Assembly: GCA_015059865.1 (NCBI GenBank)
Contig: SUZP01000006.1
Location: 1 to 64,000, forward strand
Direction of reading: 5' to 3'
Source of the DNA: Rikenellaceae bacterium
GTDB taxonomy: Bacteria > Bacteroidota > Bacteroidia > Bacteroidales > Rikenellaceae
DNA length: 64,000 nt
Made by a program: the position numbers and the translations under genes. The notes beneath the pieces are model-generated. The model had not been told where the DNA came from and did no database searches. It saw only the letters and a program-made list of their open reading frames with translations. Shown here piece by piece: positions 44,917 through 52,357 of this stretch; the stretch's first letter is position 1, and every line of letters begins with the position of its first letter.

Positions 44917-45464
44917 AACTATACACGAAAGGTGGAGATAAGGGGCGCACATCGCTGATTGGAGGCGAACGCGTGCGCAAAACAGATGTAAGAGTTGAAG
45001 CGTATGGCACAGCCGATGAGTTGCAGGCAAATATCGCCTACTTGGCCGATAAGATGTCGCACGAAGAGTCTTTGACTACCTATGTTGAGGATTGTCGCTG
45101 GATATGCTCGAAGTTGATGACCGTATGCTCGTCGTTGGCAATAGGCTCGAATTGTGAGTATGAGATACCAAAGATTTCCGATGATGACATAGCTCACTTG
45201 GAAGGGCGTATCGATATATTGCAGTCGGAGTTGAAGCCTGTGGAGTATTTTACAATACCGGGAGGTTGCGAGTTGGCGTCGCTCTGTCATATCTGCCGTA
45301 CCGTGTGCCGAAGAGCCGAGCGTCGTGCTATTGAAGCGGCCGAGAATTACGAGATAGACCACTCGGTGTTGGTGCTATTAAATCGCCTCTCGGATTACCT
45401 CTATGCACTATGCCGTACCATTACGGAACGCCTTGATGCAGAGGAGGTTTTGTGGCGACCATAA
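44913..45464 (+). CDS. Cob(I)alamin adenosyltransferase, PduO type
   Basis: The 183-aa ATP:cob(I)alamin adenosyltransferase makes adenosylcobalamin from imported or salvaged corrinoid. The N-terminal MKLYTKGGDKGRTSLIGGERVRK and AYGTADELQANIAYL form the ATP-binding part; FTIPGGCELASLCHICRTVCRRAERR holds the conserved PGG-x-x-A...RTxCRRAER motif. It supplies the cofactor of MutAB, encoded 38 kb upstream in this window. Final gene of the plus-strand run that begins near 38.7 kb. Confidence 0.95.
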   Translation: MKLYTKGGDKGRTSLIGGERVRKTDVRVEAYGTADELQANIAYLADKMSHEESLTTYVEDCRWICSKLMTVCSSLAIGSNCEYEIPKISDDDIAHLEGRIDILQSELKPVEYFTIPGGCELASLCHICRTVCRRAERRAIEAAENYEIDHSVLVLLNRLSDYLYALCRTITERLDAEEVLWRP

Positions 45465-45481
45465 AATTGTGCGAATAAATA

Positions 45482-45511
45482 TTTGTATATTAGAAATTTT
45501 TTATACATTTG
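45482..45511 (+). promoter_or_regulatory. Promoter of the DUF2795 gene
   Basis: TTTG (45482-45485), 18-nt spacer, TACATTTG (45504-45511), about 50 nt before the start. Confidence 0.65.
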
Positions 45512-45562
45512 CATTCGCTAATATAGAAAATTGAAAATATTAACAACTAAAAAGATAGAACT

Positions 45563-45784
45563 ATGTATTGGACACTTGAACTTGCATCGAAATTGGAGGA
45601 TGCACCATGGCCAGCAACCAAAGAGGAGCTTATCGACTATGCAACTCGTTCTGGCGCACCACTCGAAGTAATTGAAAATCTCCAAGAGATAGAGGATGAT
45701 GGCGAGGCCTACGAGAGTATGGAGGAGATTTGGCCAGATTACCCTTCGAAGGAGGATTTCTTCTTCAACGAAGAAGAATATTAA
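45563..45784 (+). CDS. DUF2795 protein
   Basis: The 73-aa acidic protein matches the DUF2795 family of very short Bacteroidota/Deinococcus proteins: YWTLELASKLEDAPWPATKEELIDYATRSGAPLEVIENLQEIEDDG is close to the whole domain. Family function unknown; it is small, acidic and soluble, and its dedicated promoter and terminator suggest a strongly expressed monocistronic gene. Start has a good upstream A-rich region (AAAAAGATAGAACT). Confidence 0.9.
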   Translation: MYWTLELASKLEDAPWPATKEELIDYATRSGAPLEVIENLQEIEDDGEAYESMEEIWPDYPSKEDFFFNEEEY

Positions 45785-45829
45785 AAAAAGCCGCATAGAA
45801 CGCAAATTTCTGCGTTAGACTGCAAAAAA

Positions 45830-45872
45830 ATATAGCCGACTACATTTGCTCGGCTATATCTATTTTTTTCGC
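45830..45872. terminator. Terminator between the DUF2795 and DUF1846 genes
   Basis: ATATAGCCGA...TCGGCTATAT stem followed by CTATTTTTTT (plus) and preceded by A-runs that act as T-tract on the minus strand; serves both convergent genes. Confidence 0.8.
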
Positions 45873-45879
45873 AGTATGT

Positions 45880-47343
45880 TTACTCCTTCTGCACTGGGTC
45901 GCAGGTAAGACCAATGCCCAACTTCTTGAATATCTTGTGGTCTACCTCACTCAACATAACGGTTGAATGAACTTGGCAACCCTCTAACTTCGGAAGTTGG
46001 TCGAGGGCCTTTTTGCAATTATCATCTGTGATGCTCAACATCGACAGTGCAACCAACACCTCGTCGGTGTGGAGTCTCGGGTTACCTCCGTGCAGCAATC
46101 CAACCTTCGTCTTTTGGATTGGCTTAATCATCTGCTTAGGTATCAGCTTTATATCGTGTGGAATACCAGCCAAGTACTTTGCGGCATTGAGTAGTAGTGC
46201 TGCACTTGGTCCCAACAAGTCGCTTGTGCCTGCGGTGATAATCGTGCCATCCTGCAACTCTATTGCTGAACAAGGCACACCCTCGTGCTCCTTGCGTTCG
46301 TTGGCTGCAACGGTGGTCTTACGCTCGGCAGTGGTAATCTTTGCCTGCTTCATAATAAGCGAGAGCTTGTTTACCTCGTTCTCGTTGTTGCCCTTCTGTG
46401 CAAGGTTGCAAAGTGCATAATAGTAGCGACGGATAACCTCATCGCGAGCCGCTGCGCAACATACCTCTTCGTCGCTAAAACAGAAGCCTATCATATTGAC
46501 ACCCATATCGGTAGGCGATTTGTAAGGGCTTTCGCCATATATCGCCTCGAAGAGTGTATTCAGTACCGGGAAAATCTCGATATCGCGATTGTAGCTCGAT
46601 GCCACCTTTCCGTAGGCTTCGAGGTGGAATGGGTCAATCATATTGATATCATTCAAATCTGCCGTTGCAGCCTCGTAAGCGATATTTACGGGGTGTTTCA
46701 GTGGTAAGTTCCACACTGGGAAGGTCTCGAACTTGGCATATCCCGCCTTTAAGCCACGCTTGTTTTCGTGGTAGAGCTGGCTCAAACATACAGCCATCTT
46801 GCCACTACCGGGTCCCGGAGCTGTTACAAATACGAGAGGTCGCGAAGTCTCGACATAGTCGTTCTTGCCAAATCCCTTGTCAGAGTCGATTAATGCCACA
46901 TTGTTTGGGTAGCCATCGATAGTATAGTGGTAGTAAACCTTTATGTTTTGACGCTCCAATCGCTTGCGGTAGGCGTCGGCACTTGCCTGTCCGTTGTAGT
47001 GGGTAACGACTACTCCACTCACGCAGAGTCCAAACTTCTCGAACACACCTTTTAGGCGTAAGACATCCTCGTCGTAGGTGATGCCCAAGTCGCCTCGCAT
47101 CTTGTTTTTTTCGATATCCAAGGCGCTGATTACCAAAATCATCTCCGCCTCGTCTTTCAATTGCAGGAGCATCTGCAATTTGCTGTCGGGCTGAAAACCG
47201 GGCAGCACACGGCTGGCGTGGTGGTCGTCAAAGAGCTTGCCACCAAACTCCAAGTACAATTTGTCGCCAAACTGCGCAATACGCTTTTTAATCTGCTCCG
47301 ATTGTATTTTGAGATATTTCTCGTTGTCGAACCCTATTTTCAT
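45880..47343 (-). CDS. DUF1846 family protein
   Basis: The 487-aa protein covers the entire DUF1846 family: MKIGFDNEKYLKIQSEQIKKRI, YLEFGGKLFDDHHASRVLPGF, VTAPGPGSGKMAVCLSQLYHENKRG (a P-loop-like GPGSGK segment), and the C-terminal GILCTAG-like IITAGTSDLLGPSAALLLNA region. Structures in this family show a nucleotide-binding fold, but no reaction is firmly assigned. It starts 17 bp downstream of cdaA on the same strand. Confidence 0.93.
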   Translation of the reverse strand: MKIGFDNEKYLKIQSEQIKKRIAQFGDKLYLEFGGKLFDDHHASRVLPGFQPDSKLQMLLQLKDEAEMILVISALDIEKNKMRGDLGITYDEDVLRLKGVFEKFGLCVSGVVVTHYNGQASADAYRKRLERQNIKVYYHYTIDGYPNNVALIDSDKGFGKNDYVETSRPLVFVTAPGPGSGKMAVCLSQLYHENKRGLKAGYAKFETFPVWNLPLKHPVNIAYEAATADLNDINMIDPFHLEAYGKVASSYNRDIEIFPVLNTLFEAIYGESPYKSPTDMGVNMIGFCFSDEEVCCAAARDEVIRRYYYALCNLAQKGNNENEVNKLSLIMKQAKITTAERKTTVAANERKEHEGVPCSAIELQDGTIITAGTSDLLGPSAALLLNAAKYLAGIPHDIKLIPKQMIKPIQKTKVGLLHGGNPRLHTDEVLVALSMLSITDDNCKKALDQLPKLEGCQVHSTVMLSEVDHKIFKKLGIGLTCDPVQKE

Positions 47344-47360
47344 AATATCTCTATCTATTT

Positions 47361-48146
47361 TTATTTTTTGGGAACATCCTCCTGCTCTTCGAGAGCCTGT
47401 TTGAGTGCTGAGTTGAGCTTCTGTGGGTCAATCTTCGACTTCACCTTGCCGCCCTTGACAATCGAGATGTTGCCCGTCTCCTCCGACACCACCAACACCA
47501 CAGCATCGGTCATCTCGCTGACGCCGATAGCTGCGCGGTGGCGAGTGCCATAGCTCTTTGGTACATTGCTCTGCGTAACGGGCAAGATGCACTTAGCTGC
47601 AACGATGCGGTTGTTATCTACTACCACTGCGCCATCGTGTAGTGGTGCATTCTTGAAGAAGATGTTTTTGATAAGCGACATCGTGATATTGGCATCGAGA
47701 GCGATACCGCCCTCAATAATAAATTGTAGGTCGTCTTTGCGGCGAAAAACTATCAGCGCACCCACCTTCTCCTCGCTCATATCCATACAAGCCGATACGA
47801 TTGGCGAGGTGTTGGTGCTGCTGTGTTTGCGATTTAGCGAGAAGAAACGAGTGAGAAAGTCCAACTCTTTCTGTCGCATACCGAGAGTAAAGAGGAAACG
47901 ACGCAATTCGGGCTGAAAGATTACGAGCAGGGCGATAACTCCCACGCTGATAATCTGTCCGAGTATGGTCGATAGAAGCTCCATATTGAGAGCTTTGACT
48001 ATCACCCAACTGAAATAGACCATCACGATACCGACCATAATGTATGGTGCATTCGTGCCCTTCATCGCCTTGTAGACGATGAATAACAATCCTGCAACAA
48101 GCAGAATATCAAGCAGGTCTATAAAAGTAAACGGAATAAATCCCAT
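47361..48146 (-). CDS. cdaA: Diadenylate cyclase CdaA
   Basis: The 261-aa membrane-bound c-di-AMP synthase has about three N-terminal TM helices (to about 75), then a DisA_N catalytic domain with APLHDGAVVVD (DGA motif) and YGTRHRAAIGVSE (RHR motif), both needed for ATP binding and cyclisation. c-di-AMP governs potassium and osmotic balance and envelope stress in many bacteria. In this phylum it usually stands without CdaR, and no cdaR gene is seen here. Lies between the OmpH-like gene and the DUF1846 gene on the same strand. Confidence 0.95.
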   Translation of the reverse strand: MGFIPFTFIDLLDILLVAGLLFIVYKAMKGTNAPYIMVGIVMVYFSWVIVKALNMELLSTILGQIISVGVIALLVIFQPELRRFLFTLGMRQKELDFLTRFFSLNRKHSSTNTSPIVSACMDMSEEKVGALIVFRRKDDLQFIIEGGIALDANITMSLIKNIFFKNAPLHDGAVVVDNNRIVAAKCILPVTQSNVPKSYGTRHRAAIGVSEMTDAVVLVVSEETGNISIVKGGKVKSKIDPQKLNSALKQALEEQEDVPKK

Positions 48147-48196
48147 AACTAACTACCCTCTTTTAATGTGTTGTTGTCTTGCTCTCGGCGAGTCGA

Positions 48197-48781
48197 TTAT
48201 CTCTTTTTGCTCTCCTCCTTCTCGGTCTTGTAGAGTTCGTTTACCTTGGCGAGAACCTTCTCGGTGAGATTGAGCGACTCGTCAGCATCGAGAAGTGCCG
48301 TAGCAGCGACAATCATCTTGTACTTCTTATCGGCGTTAATATCCTGAATAGCACGCATAAGGAGGTCGTTCATACGATTTTGGAAAACTATGCTCTCCTC
48401 CTCCAACTCCTTGCCCTCCTTCTGGGCTGCGGTCTGCATCGAAGCGGCACGCTTCTGCAACTCCTGCTCCTTCTCCTGAGCGCTGCGAGTGGTAATCAAT
48501 CCCTTCTGATACTTCTCTGCGAGCTGGTTAATCTCGTTTTGGAGGCTCTGCTCCTTCTTAGCCCACTTCTGCTGTGTCTTCTCGGTCTTGTCGCGAAGTG
48601 CGATGCCCTCTGTCTTGAAGATGTCGCTCTCGGCCATTACATAGTCTACATTGACAAATGCCAAATCGCCCTCAGCGACAACCTCTGTTGTGCTTTTCTC
48701 GGCAGTTTCTGTGTTTTGCTTGTTCTCCTTGCAGCCTACGATAGCCAAGAAGGCGAGTGCTGCGATAAAAATTCTCTTCAT
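48197..48781 (-). CDS. OmpH/Skp-like periplasmic chaperone lipoprotein
   Basis: The 194-aa protein has a lipobox (LAIVGC, Cys17), then a Ser/Thr/Glu linker and an OmpH domain: LAFVNVDYVMAESDIF, a long coiled coil (about 60-150, Lys/Glu/Gln-rich with QKWAKKEQSLQNEINQLAEKYQKG), and a C-terminal KKYKMIVAATALLDADESLNLTEKVLAKVNELY core. Skp-type proteins hold unfolded outer-membrane proteins. Here the protein appears lipid-anchored and is not next to bamA, which differs from the usual context. It may be the promoter-proximal gene of OmpH-cdaA-DUF1846. Confidence 0.88.
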   Translation of the reverse strand: MKRIFIAALAFLAIVGCKENKQNTETAEKSTTEVVAEGDLAFVNVDYVMAESDIFKTEGIALRDKTEKTQQKWAKKEQSLQNEINQLAEKYQKGLITTRSAQEKEQELQKRAASMQTAAQKEGKELEEESIVFQNRMNDLLMRAIQDINADKKYKMIVAATALLDADESLNLTEKVLAKVNELYKTEKEESKKR

Positions 48782-48819
48782 AGTTGTATTTGTATTTTAC
48801 GGTTTATCACTATATCGCG

Positions 48820-48827
48820 CAAAGATA
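48820..48827 (-). promoter_or_regulatory. -7 element of the OmpH-like gene
   Basis: TATCTTTG on the minus strand, 39 nt before the start codon. Confidence 0.5.
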
Positions 48828-48911
48828 ATAATTTTCTATGAAAATTACATATATAACCTGCAAAAAAAGATGACAGCCATGAAATTGTCATCTTTTGAAG
48901 CGATGATTGGC

Positions 48912-49307
48912 AAGTCCCCCTCACAGGAGGGGGATTTAGGGGGGTGGGTAACACGCAGTACTCTCCGCAAAAAAAGAATACAACCGAAGCAGTCTTTCTT
49001 TGCGGAAAAATAGAAGTCCCCCTCACAGGAGGGGGATTTAGGGGGTGGGTAACACGCAGTACTCTCCGCAAAGAAAAAAGACAACCGAAGTTGTCTTTCT
49101 TTGCGGAAAAATAGAAGTCCCCCTCACAGGAGGGGGATTTAGGGGGGAGGGTAACACGCAGTACTCTCCGCAAAAAAAGAATACAACCGAAGTTGTCTTT
49201 CTTTGCGGAAAAATAGAAGTCCCCCTCACAGGAGGGGGATTTAGGGGGTGGGTAACACGCAGTACTCTCCGCAAAGAAAAAAGACAACCGAAGTTGTCTT
49301 TCTTTGC
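48912..49307. repeat. Four-unit ~101-bp tandem repeat array next to tRNA-Ser
   Basis: Units at 48912-49013, 49014-49114, 49115-49216 and 49217-49307 (last one merging into the tRNA). Each holds a GC-rich hairpin (TCCCCCT-CACAGG-AGGGGGA), the tail ATTTAGGGGG(G)TGGGTAACACG, the sequence CAGTACTCTCCGC identical to the tRNA 3' end, and a second long hairpin (CCGCAAAGAAA...GACAACCGAAGTTGTCTTTCTTTGCGG). In three units the first base pairs differ only by a few substitutions, so amplification seems recent. Not a CRISPR: no unique spacers. Confidence 0.9.
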
Positions 49308-49393
49308 GGAGAGTACTGGATTCGAACCAGTGGATACCTTACGATATCGGCAGTTTAGCAAACTGCTGGTTTCAGCCACTCACCCAACTCTCC
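49307..49393 (-). tRNA. tRNA-Ser (anticodon GCT)
   Basis: Minus-strand cloverleaf: acceptor GGAGAGT/ACTCTCC, D-arm GGGTGAGTGGCTGAAACC, anticodon stem CAGTTT-GCT-AAACTG with anticodon GCT, a long class-II variable arm (CCGATATCGTAAGGTATC) and TPsiC arm CTGGTTCGAATCCAG. Reads AGC/AGT. No encoded CCA. The 3' acceptor strand is repeated in the adjacent array. Confidence 0.95.
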
Positions 49394-49420
49394 GTAGTGC
49401 TGTAACCCTGAAAAGGTGTG

Positions 49421-49428
49421 CAAAGGTA
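49421..49428 (-). promoter_or_regulatory. -7 element of the tRNA-Ser promoter
   Basis: TACCTTTG on the minus strand, about 28 nt upstream of the mature tRNA 5' end. Confidence 0.5.
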
Positions 49429-49523
49429 ACTCTTTTCCGCAATAAAACAAAATTATTTTGATAAAATTTGATAATCTCCGTTACGATGTCCTTTTTTTGT
49501 GAGATGATGCCTGTTTTGGTACA

Positions 49524-49973
49524 CTATCTTGCCATATTAAGGAACAATAGCATCGCAATGGGAATATATCCCTCCACGTGGAATAGCAACTTTTTAGGAT
49601 CGACCGTTTTGCCTCGGTAATAGTACCCATCTTTCATTACTCCTATTATTGCGTTCGGATCTACTTTGCTACCGAAGTAGGCGTATGTGCCGTCAAAAAT
49701 GGCTATTGGCTCTTCGGTGTCCGATTCATTGAAGATTTCACGACCATTGAAGGTCATCATCAAAACCTCCTCTCCTTTGGAGTTCAATTGATATATCTTG
49801 CCATTGTCGTAACACATTGTCGCCTTCCAGTTGCCCGACTCCTTATCTTCCAAATATAACTTCTTGCCGTCGTACTTATAGATCAATTTATCGTTGTTAT
49901 TGTAAACCTTTCCCTGCGCCAATGCAAAAAATGGAGCGAGTATAGAGATGAATAATAATAATGACTTTTTCAT
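49524..49973 (-). CDS. Secreted protein of unknown function
   Basis: The 149-aa protein has a signal peptide (MKKSLLLFISILAPFFALAQG) followed by a beta-rich, Tyr/Lys/Asp-rich body in which short GK(L/I)Y-type units recur (YKYDGKKLYLED, YDNGKIYQLN, FDGTYAYFGS, MKDGYYYRGK), suggesting a small repeated beta structure, and a hydrophobic C-terminal stretch (IPIAMLLFLNMA). No family recognised. Its own promoter is clear. Could be a small periplasmic or outer-membrane-associated protein. Confidence 0.7.
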   Translation of the reverse strand: MKKSLLLFISILAPFFALAQGKVYNNNDKLIYKYDGKKLYLEDKESGNWKATMCYDNGKIYQLNSKGEEVLMMTFNGREIFNESDTEEPIAIFDGTYAYFGSKVDPNAIIGVMKDGYYYRGKTVDPKKLLFHVEGYIPIAMLLFLNMAR

Positions 49974-50002
49974 AGTGTATGAATTTTAGAGTTCGACTTA
50001 TG

Positions 50003-50034
50003 CAAATATAAGGAAAATATCGGATATATACAAA
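50003..50034 (-). promoter_or_regulatory. Promoter of the 149-aa secreted protein
   Basis: Minus-strand TTTG (50031-50034), 20-nt spacer, TATATTTG (50003-50010), 30 nt before the start. Confidence 0.6.
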
Positions 50035-50039
50035 AAAAA

Positions 50040-50516
50040 TTATCCTCTAAATGTAAAGTATCGTCCTGCAAGGAAACTATATACGGCACAGACAGCCGTA
50101 GTAAGTATTTTTGATGGCGTAGCCCATACCCCACAAACCTCGACAAACAGCTTCATACAGCCGTAGTTCAGCAATATTGAGCCGACTACGGTCAAGGCAT
50201 ACTTGGCGAGTTGCGGTAGCGAAGATATTTCGGTAACGCGAAAGGCGACATTGCGATTGAGCCAAAACCCCGTAAAGAAGGTTATCGGAAAGACTACACA
50301 CAACGCTGCAATATGGGGTGACATAACCACTATGCCGAGGTCAATAAACCTCTCGCAAACGATATAGTGGTAGATTATGTAATACCACACGGCATCAAGT
50401 AATGCGGTAATTCCTCCACACGCCAAATAGCGAAAAACCTGCTGCGAGAATACTCTGCGCAGAGGTTTTATGTAGAATAGGTCTATTGCCTTGGTTATGG
50501 CTTCGGATAGTCGCAT
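50040..50516 (-). CDS. GtrA-family membrane protein
   Basis: The 158-aa GtrA-like protein has four TM helices after a short basic N-terminus; QVFRYLACGGITALLDAVWYYIIYH and FWLNRNVAF are typical. GtrA proteins are thought to help flip or transfer polyprenyl-linked sugars for cell-surface polysaccharide modification. No glycosyltransferase gene is beside it, so the partner is unknown. Only 42 bp separate it from the upstream HU/SPOR gene, filled by a (TCTCGTC)n repeat. Confidence 0.9.
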   Translation of the reverse strand: MRLSEAITKAIDLFYIKPLRRVFSQQVFRYLACGGITALLDAVWYYIIYHYIVCERFIDLGIVVMSPHIAALCVVFPITFFTGFWLNRNVAFRVTEISSLPQLAKYALTVVGSILLNYGCMKLFVEVCGVWATPSKILTTAVCAVYSFLAGRYFTFRG

Positions 50517-50560
50517 CTCTCGTCTCTCGTTTCTCGTCTCTCGTCTCTCGTCTCTCGTCT
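50516..50560. repeat. (TCTCGTC)n simple repeat
   Basis: Six or so copies of CTCGTCT/TCTCGTT between the HU/SPOR and GtrA genes. Same unit as in the LptF/G-like C-terminus, after the FISUMP gene and at 63310-63335. Confidence 0.8.
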
Positions 50561-51461
50561 ATTTCTTGGTATATACCCACACGCTCTTGCAACTCTTATG
50601 TTCAGCCCTCCAAGCCGAGACTTTGCGACCACACTCCGAGCGCGAAGCGACCTCGCAAAGGGCTACCATATAGCGACCATCGTAGTCGTATATATTCGCA
50701 CTCTCAATCTCAGGTATGCGTGTAGCAAGCCAATTTAGAGCGTCTTCGGCATTTTTCAACTCGTTATATACGCCCCAAACAGCGTAACTGCTACCCTTTT
50801 GCATAGGCAAAATTGTTGCTCCTTCGGCTGCTGGCGTGGCGATAGGCTTAGCAACTACCTCCTGCGCAGGCTCAGCCACCTGCTCAACAACCTCTACAAC
50901 GGGCTCAGTGGATTGAGAAGTCTGCCCTGCAACGCTCTCGAAAGCCTCCGCGGCAGGTGCGATACTCTTCTTGGCGAAGAGATTGTCGAGAGTTCCGTTT
51001 GTGTAGAGAACATACCCCGCAATGCCGAGTGCAAAGCCCATACACAACCCTGCTATTATATATATAAGGTAGTTTGTGCGTGGATTTACCTTTACCGTAC
51101 CACGCCCCTTTGGATTTGCCATATCTTCAAATGTTTTGTCGGTCGTTATCTTGCCACCTTCAATGGTGCAAAGACCGTTAATTATTAAAATATTATTGCG
51201 CAGTGATTGTGCAAGCCACTCGGCATAGATATCCGAAGCTCGCTCCGCCGTTACGCCCGTTATATGTGAAATATATGCCGTAATACTCTCGCCTCGCTCC
51301 TCTTTGGTGAGTCGCAGTTCGCGATATGGGCGTTGCAACTCTCTCTTTGATAGCAACTTTGCCGAATGGCGATATAAAATCAGCGTACCCACCTCCGGCA
51401 GATATACCTCGCCCTCATCGAGTAGCGTATTGGCTATGAGATTATCGACCTGCTGCTTCAT
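50559..51461 (-). CDS. HU-CCDC81-like / SPOR domain membrane protein
   Basis: The 300-aa protein has an N-terminal pair of HU/CCDC81-like domains (about 1-125: NTLLDEGEVYLPEVGTLILYRHSAKL, NILIINGLCTIEGGKITTDKTF), a TM helix (about 130-152), a Pro/Val/Glu-rich linker and a C-terminal SPOR domain (about 225-298: YAVWGVYNELKNAEDALNWLATRIPEIES). This layout is a recognised Bacteroidota type: cytoplasmic DNA- or protein-binding head and periplasmic peptidoglycan-binding SPOR tail, possibly linking division and chromosome. Start overlaps the lgt stop by 1 bp. Confidence 0.85.
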   Translation of the reverse strand: MKQQVDNLIANTLLDEGEVYLPEVGTLILYRHSAKLLSKRELQRPYRELRLTKEERGESITAYISHITGVTAERASDIYAEWLAQSLRNNILIINGLCTIEGGKITTDKTFEDMANPKGRGTVKVNPRTNYLIYIIAGLCMGFALGIAGYVLYTNGTLDNLFAKKSIAPAAEAFESVAGQTSQSTEPVVEVVEQVAEPAQEVVAKPIATPAAEGATILPMQKGSSYAVWGVYNELKNAEDALNWLATRIPEIESANIYDYDGRYMVALCEVASRSECGRKVSAWRAEHKSCKSVWVYTKK

Positions 51462-52351
51462 TACTTCTTGTAGTGGCGTTTGTTCTTTGGCTGCTTAACC
51501 TTCGGAGCCGTATCGACTGCTGGCGCACTGACAGATGCACTCTTATTATTAAAATACCAGCTCCATACCATAAAGCATACGCCTATAAGGATAAACGGTA
51601 TCGAGAGCCACTGCCCCATATTGAGTGTCATACCCTGCTCGAAGGCTACTTGGTCAATCTTTATAAACTCGATGAAGAATCGAGGTGTGAAGATACCTAC
51701 AAGGGCTGCGCCAAAGATAAAGCCCTCGCGTTTTTCGACCTTCGTGTAGCGATACAATGCAAACAAAATGGCAAAGCAGGCGAGGTAGCACAACGCCTCG
51801 TAGAGCTGCGTTGCGTGGCGAGCTGGCACCATCTCCTCAGGCCAATTCGGATATAGGCGCATAAACTTGAAGCCCCAAGGCACAGTTGTTTTGTTGCCGA
51901 TAATCTCCGAGTTGAAGAGATTTCCGAAGCGAATCATCGCGCCACTCAAAGGCGCAATAATGCCGAGTCGGTCGGCTGTCCACATCACCGAAACCTTGCT
52001 TTTGCGCGATGAGAGCCAGATGCCCAAAAGGATGCCGATTGTTGCTCCGTGACTCGCAAGACCGCCATCTCGAATACCCGTGATAATCTTCCACGGCTCG
52101 CGCAGATACTCCATCGGCTCGTAGAAGAGGCAGTGTCCAAGTCGCGCACCTATGATTGTTCCGAGTGCGATATAGAGAAATGCCGTATCCGACACCTCTT
52201 CGGGCTTGCCCTCACGCTTGCAGAAGTAGGAGAATAACCAACCTCCGAACAAGAGTGCCGCAACCCAAGTCAGCGAGTACCAGCGAATTTCAAAACCGAA
52301 GATATTTACAAGTGTGGGATTAAAGTCCCAAACGACAGCCAACAACTCCAT
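51461..52351 (-). CDS. lgt: Prolipoprotein diacylglyceryl transferase
   Basis: The 296-aa inner-membrane enzyme transfers diacylglycerol from phosphatidylglycerol to the lipobox Cys of prolipoproteins, the first step of lipoprotein maturation. About seven TM helices; IGARLGHCLFYEP, GGLASHGATIGILLG and MIRFGNLFNSEIIGN are Lgt signature segments. The extra C-terminal cytoplasmic tail (NKKSASVSAPAVDTAPKVKQPKNKRHYKK) is basic and low-complexity. Sits between a histidine kinase gene (6 bp gap) and the HU/SPOR gene. Confidence 0.96.
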   Translation of the reverse strand: MELLAVVWDFNPTLVNIFGFEIRWYSLTWVAALLFGGWLFSYFCKREGKPEEVSDTAFLYIALGTIIGARLGHCLFYEPMEYLREPWKIITGIRDGGLASHGATIGILLGIWLSSRKSKVSVMWTADRLGIIAPLSGAMIRFGNLFNSEIIGNKTTVPWGFKFMRLYPNWPEEMVPARHATQLYEALCYLACFAILFALYRYTKVEKREGFIFGAALVGIFTPRFFIEFIKIDQVAFEQGMTLNMGQWLSIPFILIGVCFMVWSWYFNNKSASVSAPAVDTAPKVKQPKNKRHYKK

Positions 52352-52357
52352 AACCTA

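Larger units (their letters stand above)
48782..49523. other. Intergenic region with tandem array and tRNA-Ser
   Basis: 742 bp containing the OmpH promoter, four ~101-bp tandem units, tRNA-Ser(GCT) with its promoter, and 95 bp of plain AT-rich DNA. ORFs drawn here in the track are artefacts of the repeat. Confidence 0.8.

Noticed and set aside
48778-49287. 169-aa minus-strand ORF with repeated SPSCEGDFYFSAKKDNFGC peptide, plus similar plus-strand ORFs at 49045-49461
   Set aside because: They are read through the 101-bp non-coding array, occur in several frames on both strands and have no signal, promoter or family; open frames are a by-product of the repeat.
48912-49307. Possible CRISPR array
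   Set aside because: Units are about 101 bp and repeat in full without unique spacers, and no cas genes are present.
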